Made by a program: the position numbers and the translations under genes. A stretch of 64,000 nt of DNA, taken from positions 62,001 to 126,000 of the forward strand of contig NZ_JADBHF010000008.1 in NCBI RefSeq assembly GCF_017808105.1. Direction: 5' to 3'. Position 1 is the stretch's first letter; each line of letters opens with the position of its first letter. Source of the DNA: Brevibacterium renqingii (GTDB taxonomy: Bacteria > Actinomycetota > Actinomycetes > Actinomycetales > Brevibacteriaceae). The notes under the pieces are model-generated. The model made no database searches. It saw only the letters and a list, made by a program, of their open reading frames with translations, and was not told the DNA's origin. Positions 55,936 through 63,864 of the stretch are shown here, piece after piece.

Positions 55936-57135
55936 ATGATGTCCGATGCCGAGACTCTGCGCCGTCGCGCCGAGACCGCCCGGCGACTGCGCGCCGGGGT
56001 GGGAGTGCTGTCCTCCGTGACCCTCCAGCGCCTCGAGGCCCAACTGCCCTGGTACCGCTCGATGTCCTCCTCCGACCGGTCCTGGGTGGGACTGCTCGCC
56101 CAGTCGGGCATCTCGTCTTTCGTCGATTGGTACCGCAAACCCGATACGAACCTGCGCGTGGTCTCCGACCTGTTCAAGACTGCCCCGCGTGACCTGATCC
56201 GCGCGATCAGCCTGCAGCAGACCCTGCAGCTGCTCAAGATCGTCGTCGAGGTCGTCGAGGAGAGGGTTCCCGACATCGCTCGCCCGGCCGAGCAGCCGGC
56301 CCTGCGCGAGGCAGTGCTCGTGTATTCGCGCGAGATAGCCTTCGCCGCCGCCGATGTCTACGCCCGCGCGGCCGAGGCGCGGGGCAGTTGGGACGCCAGG
56401 CTCGAAGCCATGGTCATCGACGCGCTCGTGCGCGGGGACTCCGTCGACGAACTCGCCAGTCGCACCGCGGCGTTCGGGTGGCAGTCCGAAGGGCCGGTCT
56501 GCGTCATCGTCGGCCGGGCACCGCAGCGCGCGGCGAAGAAGGGGCTCGACGGCATCCGGCGCAAAGCCCGCCGCTGGGCCGACGACGCCCTGCTGGGAAT
56601 CCACGACAGTCGGCTGCTCATCGTCCTGGGCGGGGTCTCCGACCTCGACGATGCCGTCGAGGACCTCTCCGAATGCTTCGGCCCCTCGGAGGTGATCGTC
56701 GGCCCCACGGTGCCGGCTCTGGCCGAAGCGGCCACCTCGGCGAAGGCGGCGATCCGGGCTCTCAAGGCGGCCACCGCCCGGCCGGATTCCCCGCGACCCG
56801 TCAAGGCCGACGACCTGCTGCCCGAACGTGCCCTGTCCGGTGATCAGATGGCCTTGAACGAACTCATCGAGCGCTATTACGAACCGCTCACCGCGGGCAC
56901 GGGCCAGCTGCTCAAAACCGTCAGCGCCTATGTCGAGTTCGGCTCGTCCCTCGAGGCCACTGCGAAGGCGCTGTCCGTCCACCCGAACACCGTGCGCTAC
57001 CGTCTGCGGAAGATCACCGACGCCATCGGACTCGATCCGACGACCTCGCGTGATGCGTTCGTCATCCATATCGCTTTGGTGTACGGGCGACTGTCAGAGG
57101 ACGGGGTATTGTCGAACAGCGACAAATCTCATTGA
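55936..57135 (+). CDS. fasR: FasR-type regulator of fatty acid synthesis (PucR/CdaR helix-turn-helix)
   Basis: FasR activates fatty acid synthesis genes in Streptomyces and mycobacteria and responds to long-chain acyl-CoA. The 399-residue protein has an N-terminal all-helical region (1-165) and a middle GGDEF-like CdaR segment with VCVIVGRAPQRAAKKG. The C-terminal PucR helix-turn-helix at about 335-385 includes LEATAKALSVHPNTVRYRLR. The ATG at 55936 lies seven bases from TAAAGT and would be leaderless; GTG at 55930 is an alternative. It precedes fabD-fabH-acpP-fabF by 55 bases, the order known for Streptomyces FasR. M. tuberculosis Rv2242 is at the same place after aceE. Confidence 0.9.
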   Translation: MMSDAETLRRRAETARRLRAGVGVLSSVTLQRLEAQLPWYRSMSSSDRSWVGLLAQSGISSFVDWYRKPDTNLRVVSDLFKTAPRDLIRAISLQQTLQLLKIVVEVVEERVPDIARPAEQPALREAVLVYSREIAFAAADVYARAAEARGSWDARLEAMVIDALVRGDSVDELASRTAAFGWQSEGPVCVIVGRAPQRAAKKGLDGIRRKARRWADDALLGIHDSRLLIVLGGVSDLDDAVEDLSECFGPSEVIVGPTVPALAEAATSAKAAIRALKAATARPDSPRPVKADDLLPERALSGDQMALNELIERYYEPLTAGTGQLLKTVSAYVEFGSSLEATAKALSVHPNTVRYRLRKITDAIGLDPTTSRDAFVIHIALVYGRLSEDGVLSNSDKSH

Positions 57136-57159
57136 TTCGGACACAGAATCCATTAGATT
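57125..57159 (+). promoter_or_regulatory. Candidate fabD promoter with repeated motif
   Basis: AATCTCATTGATT (57125-57137) and AATCCATTAGATT (57147-57159) are near-copies 22 bases apart. They contain a possible -35 (TTGATT, 57132) and -10 (TAGATT, 57154) with 16 bases between. They could be FasR binding half-sites or a promoter only. Confidence 0.4.
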
Positions 57160-57190
57160 GAGCAACGCAACCCAACGAAAAGAGAACTGA

Positions 57191-58096
57191 GTGCTAGCAA
57201 TCACCTGCCCGGGCCAGGGAGCCCAGAAGTCCGGATTCCTGAGCTCCTTCCTCGAACTCGCGACCTTCTCCGCGCAGATCGACGAACTCTCCGCCGCCTC
57301 GGGGATCGACCTGCGTCTGCACGGAACCGAATCCGATGACGAGACCATCAAGGACACCGCGCTGGCTCAGCCTCTACTCGTGGCCTCGGCCATCGCCTGC
57401 GCCGCAGAGCTCGGTGTGAGCCCCGGGGTCGTGGCCGGACATTCGGTGGGCGAGATCGCGGCCGCACAGATCGCCGGCATCTTCTCAGCCGTCGGCGCAA
57501 TGGGCTTCGTATCCGTCCGCGGGCAGGGCATGGCCTCGGCCGCAGCCTCCACCCCGACAGGGATGTCGGCTGTCGTCGGCGGCGAGCCGGAGGACGTTCT
57601 CGCCGCCATCGCGGCCGCGGGCCTCAGCCCCGCCAATGTCAACGGCGGAGGGCAGACTGTGGCTGCCGGTTCGCTCGAGGCACTGTCCGCGCTGTCCGAG
57701 AACCCGCCGGAGCGCGCCCGTGTCATCCCGCTTCCGGTCGCCGGTGCGTTCCACACAGAGTACATGGCGCCGGCCACCGAGAAGCTTGCCGCGACCGCCG
57801 CAGATCTGGAGATCTCGGACCCGGTCGTGAGCATCCTCAGCAACTCCGACGGCGCAGCGGTGACAGAGGGCCGCGAATACGTCGATCGTCTGGTCAGGCA
57901 GGTCACGAACCCGGTGCGCTGGGACCTGTGCCAGGAGACGCTGCTGGCTTCCGGAGTCACCGGAATGATCGAACTCGTCCCCGGTGGCACGCTCACCGGC
58001 ATCGCTCGACGCGCCATGAAGGGCGTGGAGACATTCGCCATCAAAACAGCCGCCGATCTCGACGGCGCGCGTGAGTTCGCGGCAGCCCACGCCTGA
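57191..58096 (+). CDS. fabD: Malonyl-CoA:ACP transacylase
   Basis: FabD loads malonyl groups onto acyl carrier protein for chain extension. The 301-residue protein has GQGAQ at 9-13, the active-site Ser in GHSVGE (about 83-88), VNGGGQTVAAG and the catalytic His in VAGAFHTEYM. The GTG at 57191 has AAAGAGAAC upstream. It begins the fabD-fabH-acpP-fabF run and is followed by fabH after 17 bases. The short first domain before GQGAQ matches other FabD proteins, which supports the start. Confidence 0.96.
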   Translation: MLAITCPGQGAQKSGFLSSFLELATFSAQIDELSAASGIDLRLHGTESDDETIKDTALAQPLLVASAIACAAELGVSPGVVAGHSVGEIAAAQIAGIFSAVGAMGFVSVRGQGMASAAASTPTGMSAVVGGEPEDVLAAIAAAGLSPANVNGGGQTVAAGSLEALSALSENPPERARVIPLPVAGAFHTEYMAPATEKLAATAADLEISDPVVSILSNSDGAAVTEGREYVDRLVRQVTNPVRWDLCQETLLASGVTGMIELVPGGTLTGIARRAMKGVETFAIKTAADLDGAREFAAAHA

Positions 58097-58113
58097 GAAC
58101 CGAAGGAAGAGAC

Positions 58114-59115
58114 ATGCCAACACTGAAGACAGCCGAGCTCGGCACCTTCTCCCGCATCGCGGGAATCGGCGCCTACCGGGCGGAGAACCTCGTCACGAAC
58201 GACGACATCGCCGGTCCCATCAACTCTTCGGACGAATGGATCCGTCAGCGCACCGGCATCGTGACCCGCCGGAGGGCGAGCAAGGACGTCGGCGTCCTCG
58301 ACATGTGCGAAGAGGCGGCACTCGAGGCCATCGCTTCCTCCGGGCTCAAGCCGGAGGACATCGGCGGAATCATCATCTCCACAGTCACGTTCCCGTATTT
58401 CACCCCTTCGGCCGCTGCAGCGCTGACCGACCGGCTGGGCACCGGCCCGATTCCCGCCTGGGACATCAGCGCCGCCTGTGCGGGCTACTGCTACGGCATC
58501 TCGCAGGCCGATGCCCTGGTGCGTGCAGGGACGATGGACAACGTTCTGGTCATCGGCGCCGAGAAGCTCTCGGACATCATCGATCCCGAGGACCGTTCGA
58601 TCTCCTTCATCCTCGGTGACGGGGCCGGAGCCGTCGTCGTCAGCTCCTCCGACGAGCCGGGCATCTCGAAGACCGTGTGGGGCTCGAAGGGCGAGAGCTG
58701 GTCGACCATTCGCATGACCGATTCCCTCCTCGACATCCGCGACAACCGTGAGCTTCCGTTCCCGACCCTGCGTCAGGACGGTCCCAACGTCTTCCGCTGG
58801 GCAGTCTGGGACGGCGCCGAGGTGGCCAAGGAGGCCCTGACGGCTGCGGGCATCGAGGCCGGTGACCTTGCCGCGTTCGTCCCGCACCAGGCGAATATGC
58901 GCATCATCGACGAATTGGCCAAACAGCTGAAGCTGCCGGAGTCCGTCGTCATCGCCCGGGACATCGCCGACAACGGCAACACCTCGGCGGCGTCGATTCC
59001 TCTCGCCACGGAGCGCCTCCTGCGCGAACAGCCTGAGCTCAGCGGCGGCCTCGCGCTGCAGATCGGCTTCGGCGCAGGGCTCGTCTTCGGTGCGCAGGTC
59101 GTGCGCCTGCCCTGA
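58114..59115 (+). CDS. fabH: 3-Oxoacyl-ACP synthase III
   Basis: FabH starts fatty acid chains by condensing an acyl-CoA primer with malonyl-ACP. The 333-residue protein has the Cys-His-Asn triad: C122 in SAACAGYCYG, H258 in VPHQANMRI and N289 in DNGNTSAAS. Brevibacterium makes mostly branched-chain fatty acids, so the primer is probably isobutyryl-, isovaleryl- or 2-methylbutyryl-CoA; that is family and taxon inference. GAAGGAA precedes the ATG. It lies 17 bases after fabD and 117 before acpP. Confidence 0.95.
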   Translation: MPTLKTAELGTFSRIAGIGAYRAENLVTNDDIAGPINSSDEWIRQRTGIVTRRRASKDVGVLDMCEEAALEAIASSGLKPEDIGGIIISTVTFPYFTPSAAAALTDRLGTGPIPAWDISAACAGYCYGISQADALVRAGTMDNVLVIGAEKLSDIIDPEDRSISFILGDGAGAVVVSSSDEPGISKTVWGSKGESWSTIRMTDSLLDIRDNRELPFPTLRQDGPNVFRWAVWDGAEVAKEALTAAGIEAGDLAAFVPHQANMRIIDELAKQLKLPESVVIARDIADNGNTSAASIPLATERLLREQPELSGGLALQIGFGAGLVFGAQVVRLP

Positions 59116-59232
59116 GACACACCATTCACGGAAAACTCTCCGTGAATGTCCTAAGATATTCGGCGGGACACTCGTCGAAACGTTCCTCACACGGTCGAAG
59201 ACCCTCGGCCGAAATCAGAAAGTAGGAAAGAA

Positions 59233-59484
59233 ATGGCATTCACCGAAGCTGAAGTCCTCGCAGGGCTGGCAGAGATCGTCAACGAAGAGACCGGCCTGGC
59301 TGTCGAAGCAGTCGAGGCCAACAAGTCGTTCACCGACGACCTCGACATCGACTCCATCTCCATGATGACCATCGTCGTCAACGCTGAGAAGAAGTTCGGA
59401 GTCAAGATCCCCGATGACGACGTCAAGGACCTCGTCACCGTTCAGGACGCTGTCGACTACATCAACAAGGCTCAGGAAGCCTGA
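59233..59484 (+). CDS. acpP: Acyl carrier protein
   Basis: AcpP carries growing acyl chains on a phosphopantetheine arm. The 83-residue acidic protein has the attachment Ser at 41 in DLDIDSISMM, with Ile in place of the usual Leu after the Ser. The four-helix pattern is otherwise typical, with KKFGVKIPDDDVKDL at the recognition helix. AGGAAAG precedes the ATG. It lies between fabH and fabF in the FAS II cluster and is also the likely octanoyl donor for LipB. Confidence 0.96.
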   Translation: MAFTEAEVLAGLAEIVNEETGLAVEAVEANKSFTDDLDIDSISMMTIVVNAEKKFGVKIPDDDVKDLVTVQDAVDYINKAQEA

Positions 59485-59551
59485 ACCAGAGCAGCCGAAC
59501 ACGGCCCGTCCACCGGCGGGCCGTGTCCACACTATCGACGAGGTTTGTACC

Positions 59552-60796
59552 ATGACAGCTAAAGTTGTCGTCACCGGCATCGGTGCGGTAACCCCCCTGG
59601 GCGCAGATGCCGATGCCACGTGGCAAGCCATTCTGGCCGGCACCTCAGGCGTCCACACAATGGACAATGATTGGTCTGAGAAGTACGGCCTCGCCGTGGA
59701 CTTCGCCGCACAGGTCGACCCACAGGTCGTCCCCGACAATCTCAAACGAGTCCAAGCCAAGCGCCTCGATCCCTCGAGCCAGTTCGCGCTCATCTCCGCT
59801 CGTGAAGCGATGGCGGACGCTGGTCTCGAAGAGACCGATCCCGAACGCACCGCCGTCTCCTGGGCAACAGGCATCGGCGGCGTCTGGACCCTGCTCGACG
59901 CTTGGGACACCTTGCAGGAAGAGGGCCCTCGGCGGGTCATGCCCCTCACCGTTCCCATGCTCATGCCCAATGGCCCCGCAGCTGCCATCGGAATGGAGTT
60001 CAAGGCTCGCGCCGGTGTGCAGACGCTCGTCTCTGCCTGCGCCTCGTCCACAGAGAGCCTCGGACATGCCTACGACGTGCTCGCCTCGGGCAAGGCCGAT
60101 GTCATCATCGCCGGCGGCTCCGAAGCCGCGATCCATCCGATCACCCTCGCCGCGTTCAATTCCATGCAGGCTCTTTCGCGCCGCACCGACTCGCCCGAGA
60201 CGGCATCGCGCCCCTATGACACCGACCGCGATGGCTTCGTCATGGGCGAGGGATCGGGTGCTCTCATCCTCGAGACCGAAGAGCACGCGAAGGCCCGCGG
60301 AGCGAAGATCTACGCCGAAGTGGCCGGATGGGGCATCTCCAACGATGCATATCACATCACCGGCGGCGAGCCCGAGGGCAAGCACGCCCTGAAAGCCATG
60401 CAGCAGGCTCTCGAAGCCGGCGGACTGGCCACGGCCGATATCAAGCACGTCAATGCCCATGCGACCTCGACCCCGGTCGGAGACATTCCGGAATCGTTGG
60501 CGATCAGCGAGCTGCTGGGAGACAACGTCGGCGATACCCTCGTCTCGGCCACGAAGTCGATGACCGGCCACCTCCTCGGTGGCACGGGCGCCGTCGAAGC
60601 GATACTCACGGTCAAGGCGCTGCAGGATCGCACCGCTCCCCCGACCATCAACATCGATGAGGTCGATCCGAAGGTCGTCGGGATCAACATCGTCCGCGAC
60701 ACGCCTGCAGATCTGCCTGCCGGTGATATCGCAGCGATCACGAACTCGTTCGGCTTCGGCGGACACAACGCCGTCGTCGCATTCCGCTCCGTCTGA
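59552..60796 (+). CDS. fabF: 3-Oxoacyl-ACP synthase II
   Basis: FabF elongates acyl-ACP by condensing it with malonyl-ACP. The 414-residue protein has the Cys-His-His triad: C163 in VSACASSTES, H303 in VNAHATSTPVGD and H340 in KSMTGHLLGGTGA. The ATG at 59552 begins MTAKVVVTGIGAVTPLG with GAGG about ten bases upstream. It is the last gene of fabD-fabH-acpP-fabF and is followed by a long hairpin. In mycobacteria the homologues at this place are KasA and KasB. Confidence 0.96.
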   Translation: MTAKVVVTGIGAVTPLGADADATWQAILAGTSGVHTMDNDWSEKYGLAVDFAAQVDPQVVPDNLKRVQAKRLDPSSQFALISAREAMADAGLEETDPERTAVSWATGIGGVWTLLDAWDTLQEEGPRRVMPLTVPMLMPNGPAAAIGMEFKARAGVQTLVSACASSTESLGHAYDVLASGKADVIIAGGSEAAIHPITLAAFNSMQALSRRTDSPETASRPYDTDRDGFVMGEGSGALILETEEHAKARGAKIYAEVAGWGISNDAYHITGGEPEGKHALKAMQQALEAGGLATADIKHVNAHATSTPVGDIPESLAISELLGDNVGDTLVSATKSMTGHLLGGTGAVEAILTVKALQDRTAPPTINIDEVDPKVVGINIVRDTPADLPAGDIAAITNSFGFGGHNAVVAFRSV

Positions 60797-60879
60797 GTCG
60801 GCGCCTGGAACGTTCGGCCGGTATCCGCGCGTCATCAACGGCACCGGAGATCGGCCCAGAACGCACCGGGTTGCGATAA

Positions 60880-60944
60880 GGCCCATTTGAGGACGGTCAG
60901 CCCAGTTTCGGGCTTGAGCTGACCACCCTCAAGTGGGCCGTTTT
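60880..60944 (+). terminator. Long branched hairpin after fabF
   Basis: GGCCCATTTGAGG pairs with CCTCAAGTGGGCC at the base (one mismatch region), and GGTCAGC pairs with GCTGACC inside. TTTT follows. The element starts 83 bases after fabF. Confidence 0.8.
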
Positions 60945-60991
60945 CATGTGTGACGCCGGCAGAGCTTCCGGGTGCTCCGCGAACACGCAAG

Positions 60992-61024
60992 AAGGGCACA
61001 CCTGAGGTAGGAAGGTGTGCCCTT
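60992..61024 (-). terminator. Hairpin after the DUF3145 gene
   Basis: AAGGGCACACCT pairs perfectly with its inverse around nine bases, 40 bases beyond the DUF3145 stop. Confidence 0.8.
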
Positions 61025-61063
61025 GAGCATAAGAAGTTCGGTTGTCGCGAACGACGAGACGGG

Positions 61064-61561
61064 TCAGCCGACCTTGGTCAGCCAGCGAACAGGAGCGCCT
61101 TCACCAGCATGGCGGAAGGCATCGAGTTCCTCGTCCCACGCCTCACCGAGCGCGTTGGCCATTTCAGCGGAGAACGGTGCGGGATCACCAGCGGCACGTT
61201 CCATCACGGAGCGGATGCGGTCTTCCGGGACCAGGATGTTGCCCGCCGAATCGGTCACGGCATGGTAGATGCCCAGGTCGGGAGTGTGGCTCCACCGTCC
61301 GCCGTCGACACCGGGCGACGGTTCCTCGGTGACTTCGTAGCGGAGCGAATCCCAGCCACGCAGAGCCGATGCGATACGAGCGCCGGAGCCTGCGAGCGCG
61401 CGCCAGCAGACTTCTGCGCGCACGAGGCCTGGCGCTGCCGGCTGGGGTGTCCAGTCGAAGCGTGCCTGTGCGCCGATGGCCCCGCCCGCTGCCCATTCGA
61501 TGTGCGGGCAGAGCGCGCGAGGTGCTGAGTGGACGAAGAGTACGCCCTGTGTCATATCCAT
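61064..61561 (-). CDS. DUF3145 family protein
   Basis: DUF3145 is a conserved actinobacterial family of unknown function. The 165-residue soluble protein has MTQGVLFVHSAPRALCPHIEWA at the start and VRAEVCWRALAGSGARIASALRGW in the middle. It ends with GEAWDEELDAFRHAGEGAPVRWL. The tryptophan- and acid-rich tail is characteristic. GGAGG lies seven bases before the ATG at 61561. It lies next to the fatty acid cluster and divergent to the CxxC gene. No function is claimed. Confidence 0.9.
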   Translation of the reverse strand: MDMTQGVLFVHSAPRALCPHIEWAAGGAIGAQARFDWTPQPAAPGLVRAEVCWRALAGSGARIASALRGWDSLRYEVTEEPSPGVDGGRWSHTPDLGIYHAVTDSAGNILVPEDRIRSVMERAAGDPAPFSAEMANALGEAWDEELDAFRHAGEGAPVRWLTKVG

Positions 61562-61619
61562 TTGTGCCTCCTACCTCGGATACGTCTTCCCCTACGATCC
61601 GAAAGGAGGTGCTGACCAC

Positions 61620-62234
61620 ATGATAGTCGATGTTTCATTCGTAGCCAAGCATCAAAGATGCTGGTGGTGTCGGGTATCTGTCCTCGAGGGTCGGCAGCGC
61701 TATGCTGTGGGCATGCCTGGTGAGACCACAGACGAGGACGCACGGCACGAGACCATCCGCATGTTCCCCGACTACGCGGATACGGTGCTGTGGTTCGGTG
61801 ATGGGCCGGTCGAGTACTCCGACACAGGTCTGACAGCCGCGCTCATCGATGACCTGCAGCGTTGGGAGCAGACTTTCTACGAATCCCGCAACGGTGATCT
61901 CGAGTTCGTGTCGCGGGCAGCGGAAGCCGCACACGCTGAGGAAGGAGTCCAGCTCGCAGAGCGTGTATCCGCCGAGGTGGGGCCGCGTTTCGCGATCGCG
62001 TGCGATTCGGTCGAGGACCCGACTGAGACGGTCCTGCTGAGAGCCGAACGCCCCGCCGAGAACCCGGCCGCCGAGGCCGCGTTCGCGTGCCTGCGCGAAG
62101 AGCTCATTGCCGAAGAGAAGAGGACAGCCGAGATCTTCGCCGAGTCAGGCGGGGTGTGGGTGGCGTATGCGCCATTGTCGGGAGAGACCTTCACACCGAA
62201 TCTGGGCTCAGGGCACTCGCAGGACCAAGGCTGA
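61620..62234 (+). CDS. Hypothetical protein with an N-terminal CxxC
   Basis: I do not recognise a family. The 204-residue soluble protein has an early CWWC motif (residues 15-18). An acidic middle follows with VLWFGDGPVEYSDTGLTAALIDDLQRWEQ and long Glu/Ala-rich helices. No membrane segment is visible. The ATG at 61620 is chosen because GAAAGGAGGT, close to a perfect ribosome binding site, lies nine bases upstream. It is divergent to the DUF3145 gene and precedes the CAU tRNA on the opposite strand. Strong translation signal suggests a well-expressed protein. Confidence 0.65.
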   Translation: MIVDVSFVAKHQRCWWCRVSVLEGRQRYAVGMPGETTDEDARHETIRMFPDYADTVLWFGDGPVEYSDTGLTAALIDDLQRWEQTFYESRNGDLEFVSRAAEAAHAEEGVQLAERVSAEVGPRFAIACDSVEDPTETVLLRAERPAENPAAEAAFACLREELIAEEKRTAEIFAESGGVWVAYAPLSGETFTPNLGSGHSQDQG

Positions 62235-62268
62235 CGACAGGTCGATCAGTCGTGGTCGCGTCAAGTGG

Positions 62269-62342
62269 TGCCCCCGGTCGGACTTGAACCGACGACCAAG
62301 GAATTATGAGTTCCCTGCTCTGACCAGCTGAGCTACGGGGGC
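62269..62342 (-). tRNA. tRNA with CAU anticodon, probably tRNA-Ile2
   Basis: On the minus strand GCCCCCG pairs with CGGGGGC, discriminator A, then an encoded CCA (62266-62268). The anticodon loop is CTCATAA. The body (AGAGCAGG..ACUCAUAAU..CUUGGUCG) closely resembles E. coli tRNA-Ile2. It has C4-G69 and C5-G68 pairs, which favour lysidine modification by TilS. Elongator tRNA-Met is the alternative. Confidence 0.75.
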
Positions 62343-62459
62343 CGACCGAGACAAGATTAGCACCATCGGTGCAGGGGGTCCCATTCGAAGCACATATGTC
62401 TCGTGCTCTGTTCATCGACGGGTCGCTGTGAGGTTCGAGTCCACTGGTCGCAGCGAAGT

Positions 62460-63731
62460 TCAAGCCCGCTGGGTCGCGGCGGCAGCGGCCAGCGGAGACA
62501 CACGGGTGAGCACACTGCGTGCGGCATCGACACAGGTGTACCGATCAGTGGTGATGTAGACGTCGAAGACAGTCTGTCCGTCGCTGCCCGGATCATTGCG
62601 CTTCGACGCGGCGACCATACCGGACCAGTCGGGACCGACCACGACGACGCCGTGTTCGTTGCGCATGGGATCCGAGGCGTCGACCAGACCGCTCCTCACG
62701 CCAGGGATGGGCGGCCCGTCGAATCCGCCCGAGAACATCGCGGTCAGTCCCACGGTGTCGCGGATCTTCTCATAGCGCAGGCGAGTCGCCTCGGAAAACG
62801 TCTCATCGTCGCCGAAAACACCGAGGGTGATCGTGGCCGTGCCCGATGCCAGCGCACGCTCCTCCAAAGCAGCGATCTGGGCGATGAGAAGCTCGCGATT
62901 CATCACCAGCGGCTCACGACGGAGCCCTTGCGAGATCGAGTACGGCGTGCCCAGTGCGGGCAGGTTGCGGGAATAGTGGGAAACGAGTGCGTCCTCACTC
63001 GGTTCGGAGAACGGCTGAGGCTGCTTCGTCGCCATTCCGAAGTACGGACCGGACATGTATCGGGCGCCCAGGGCCCGTACGCGATCTAGATCGTCCTCGG
63101 TCTCCACTCCGTCGACCAGGATGACCGCCCCCGTGCGCTCGAGGTGCGCATGGAGCAGCCGGTTGAGCTCGGCCAGGTGCGAATCGCAGTCGATATGCAG
63201 AACGTCCCGGTGGAGGCCGACCACCGAAGGATTGACCAGAGGGACGAAGGAGGCGCTGCGCAGATCGGCACCGACTGCGGACATGCCCACTCCCCAGCCG
63301 AGGGACCGTGCCGACCGCACCGAGCGGAGCACCGAAGCAGGCGAGGAAGCGACACGGTTGGCGTCGAGCTGGAGAATGACCGAACGGTCAGGCTCGCCTG
63401 TGCGGTCTTCGAGTGTGGCGAAGGATTCCGCTTCGGCGTGGAGGAACAGACGGTTCGACTTCGGAAGACCGGCACTCTCGGCAGTCCGCAGGGCCGTATC
63501 CCGCAGCGATGAGTCGATGTCTCCGATCGTCGACGAGGCACGCATCGTTCGTCGCAGATGCTCGGATTCCGCACGACCGAGAGCCGGATCGCCGCTCGGG
63601 GCCTGCAGGATCTGATGACCGACCCGCTGGAAGGTGAGAGCGTCGACGACCGGCGCGAAGTACGTTTCGATTCCGCCGGAACGAACGAGTTCCTCGAGCG
63701 CCAGGTCGTCTTCGGGTACAGCCTCGACCAC
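62460..63731 (-). CDS. Degenerate EAL domain fused to a DICT sensory domain
   Basis: This 423-residue cytoplasmic protein has an EAL-like barrel at about 12-250 and a DICT domain at about 265-415. Catalytic EAL residues are lost: the EAL signature reads HQI, the DDFG loop reads SAVG, and the late AEGVET is VDGVET. It should not hydrolyse cyclic di-GMP but could still bind a nucleotide. DICT domains occur with GGDEF and EAL proteins as putative sensors of unknown ligand. The GTG at 63731 has GGAAGGA upstream; an ATG at 63776 adds 15 residues without a binding site. No GGDEF gene is nearby in the window. Confidence 0.8.
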   Translation of the reverse strand: MVEAVPEDDLALEELVRSGGIETYFAPVVDALTFQRVGHQILQAPSGDPALGRAESEHLRRTMRASSTIGDIDSSLRDTALRTAESAGLPKSNRLFLHAEAESFATLEDRTGEPDRSVILQLDANRVASSPASVLRSVRSARSLGWGVGMSAVGADLRSASFVPLVNPSVVGLHRDVLHIDCDSHLAELNRLLHAHLERTGAVILVDGVETEDDLDRVRALGARYMSGPYFGMATKQPQPFSEPSEDALVSHYSRNLPALGTPYSISQGLRREPLVMNRELLIAQIAALEERALASGTATITLGVFGDDETFSEATRLRYEKIRDTVGLTAMFSGGFDGPPIPGVRSGLVDASDPMRNEHGVVVVGPDWSGMVAASKRNDPGSDGQTVFDVYITTDRYTCVDAARSVLTRVSPLAAAAATQRA

Positions 63732-63864
63732 TGTGCATCCTTCCGTGGGCTGGTGTGCGTTCACAGTCTTCCACATTCGGGCACGGTCGATTGTCTAAAA
63801 TCTGTAACATTATTGTGCTGACAGCTGAGGTCTTCCCCGGTGTGCCCCACAGGCGGGACTGCGC

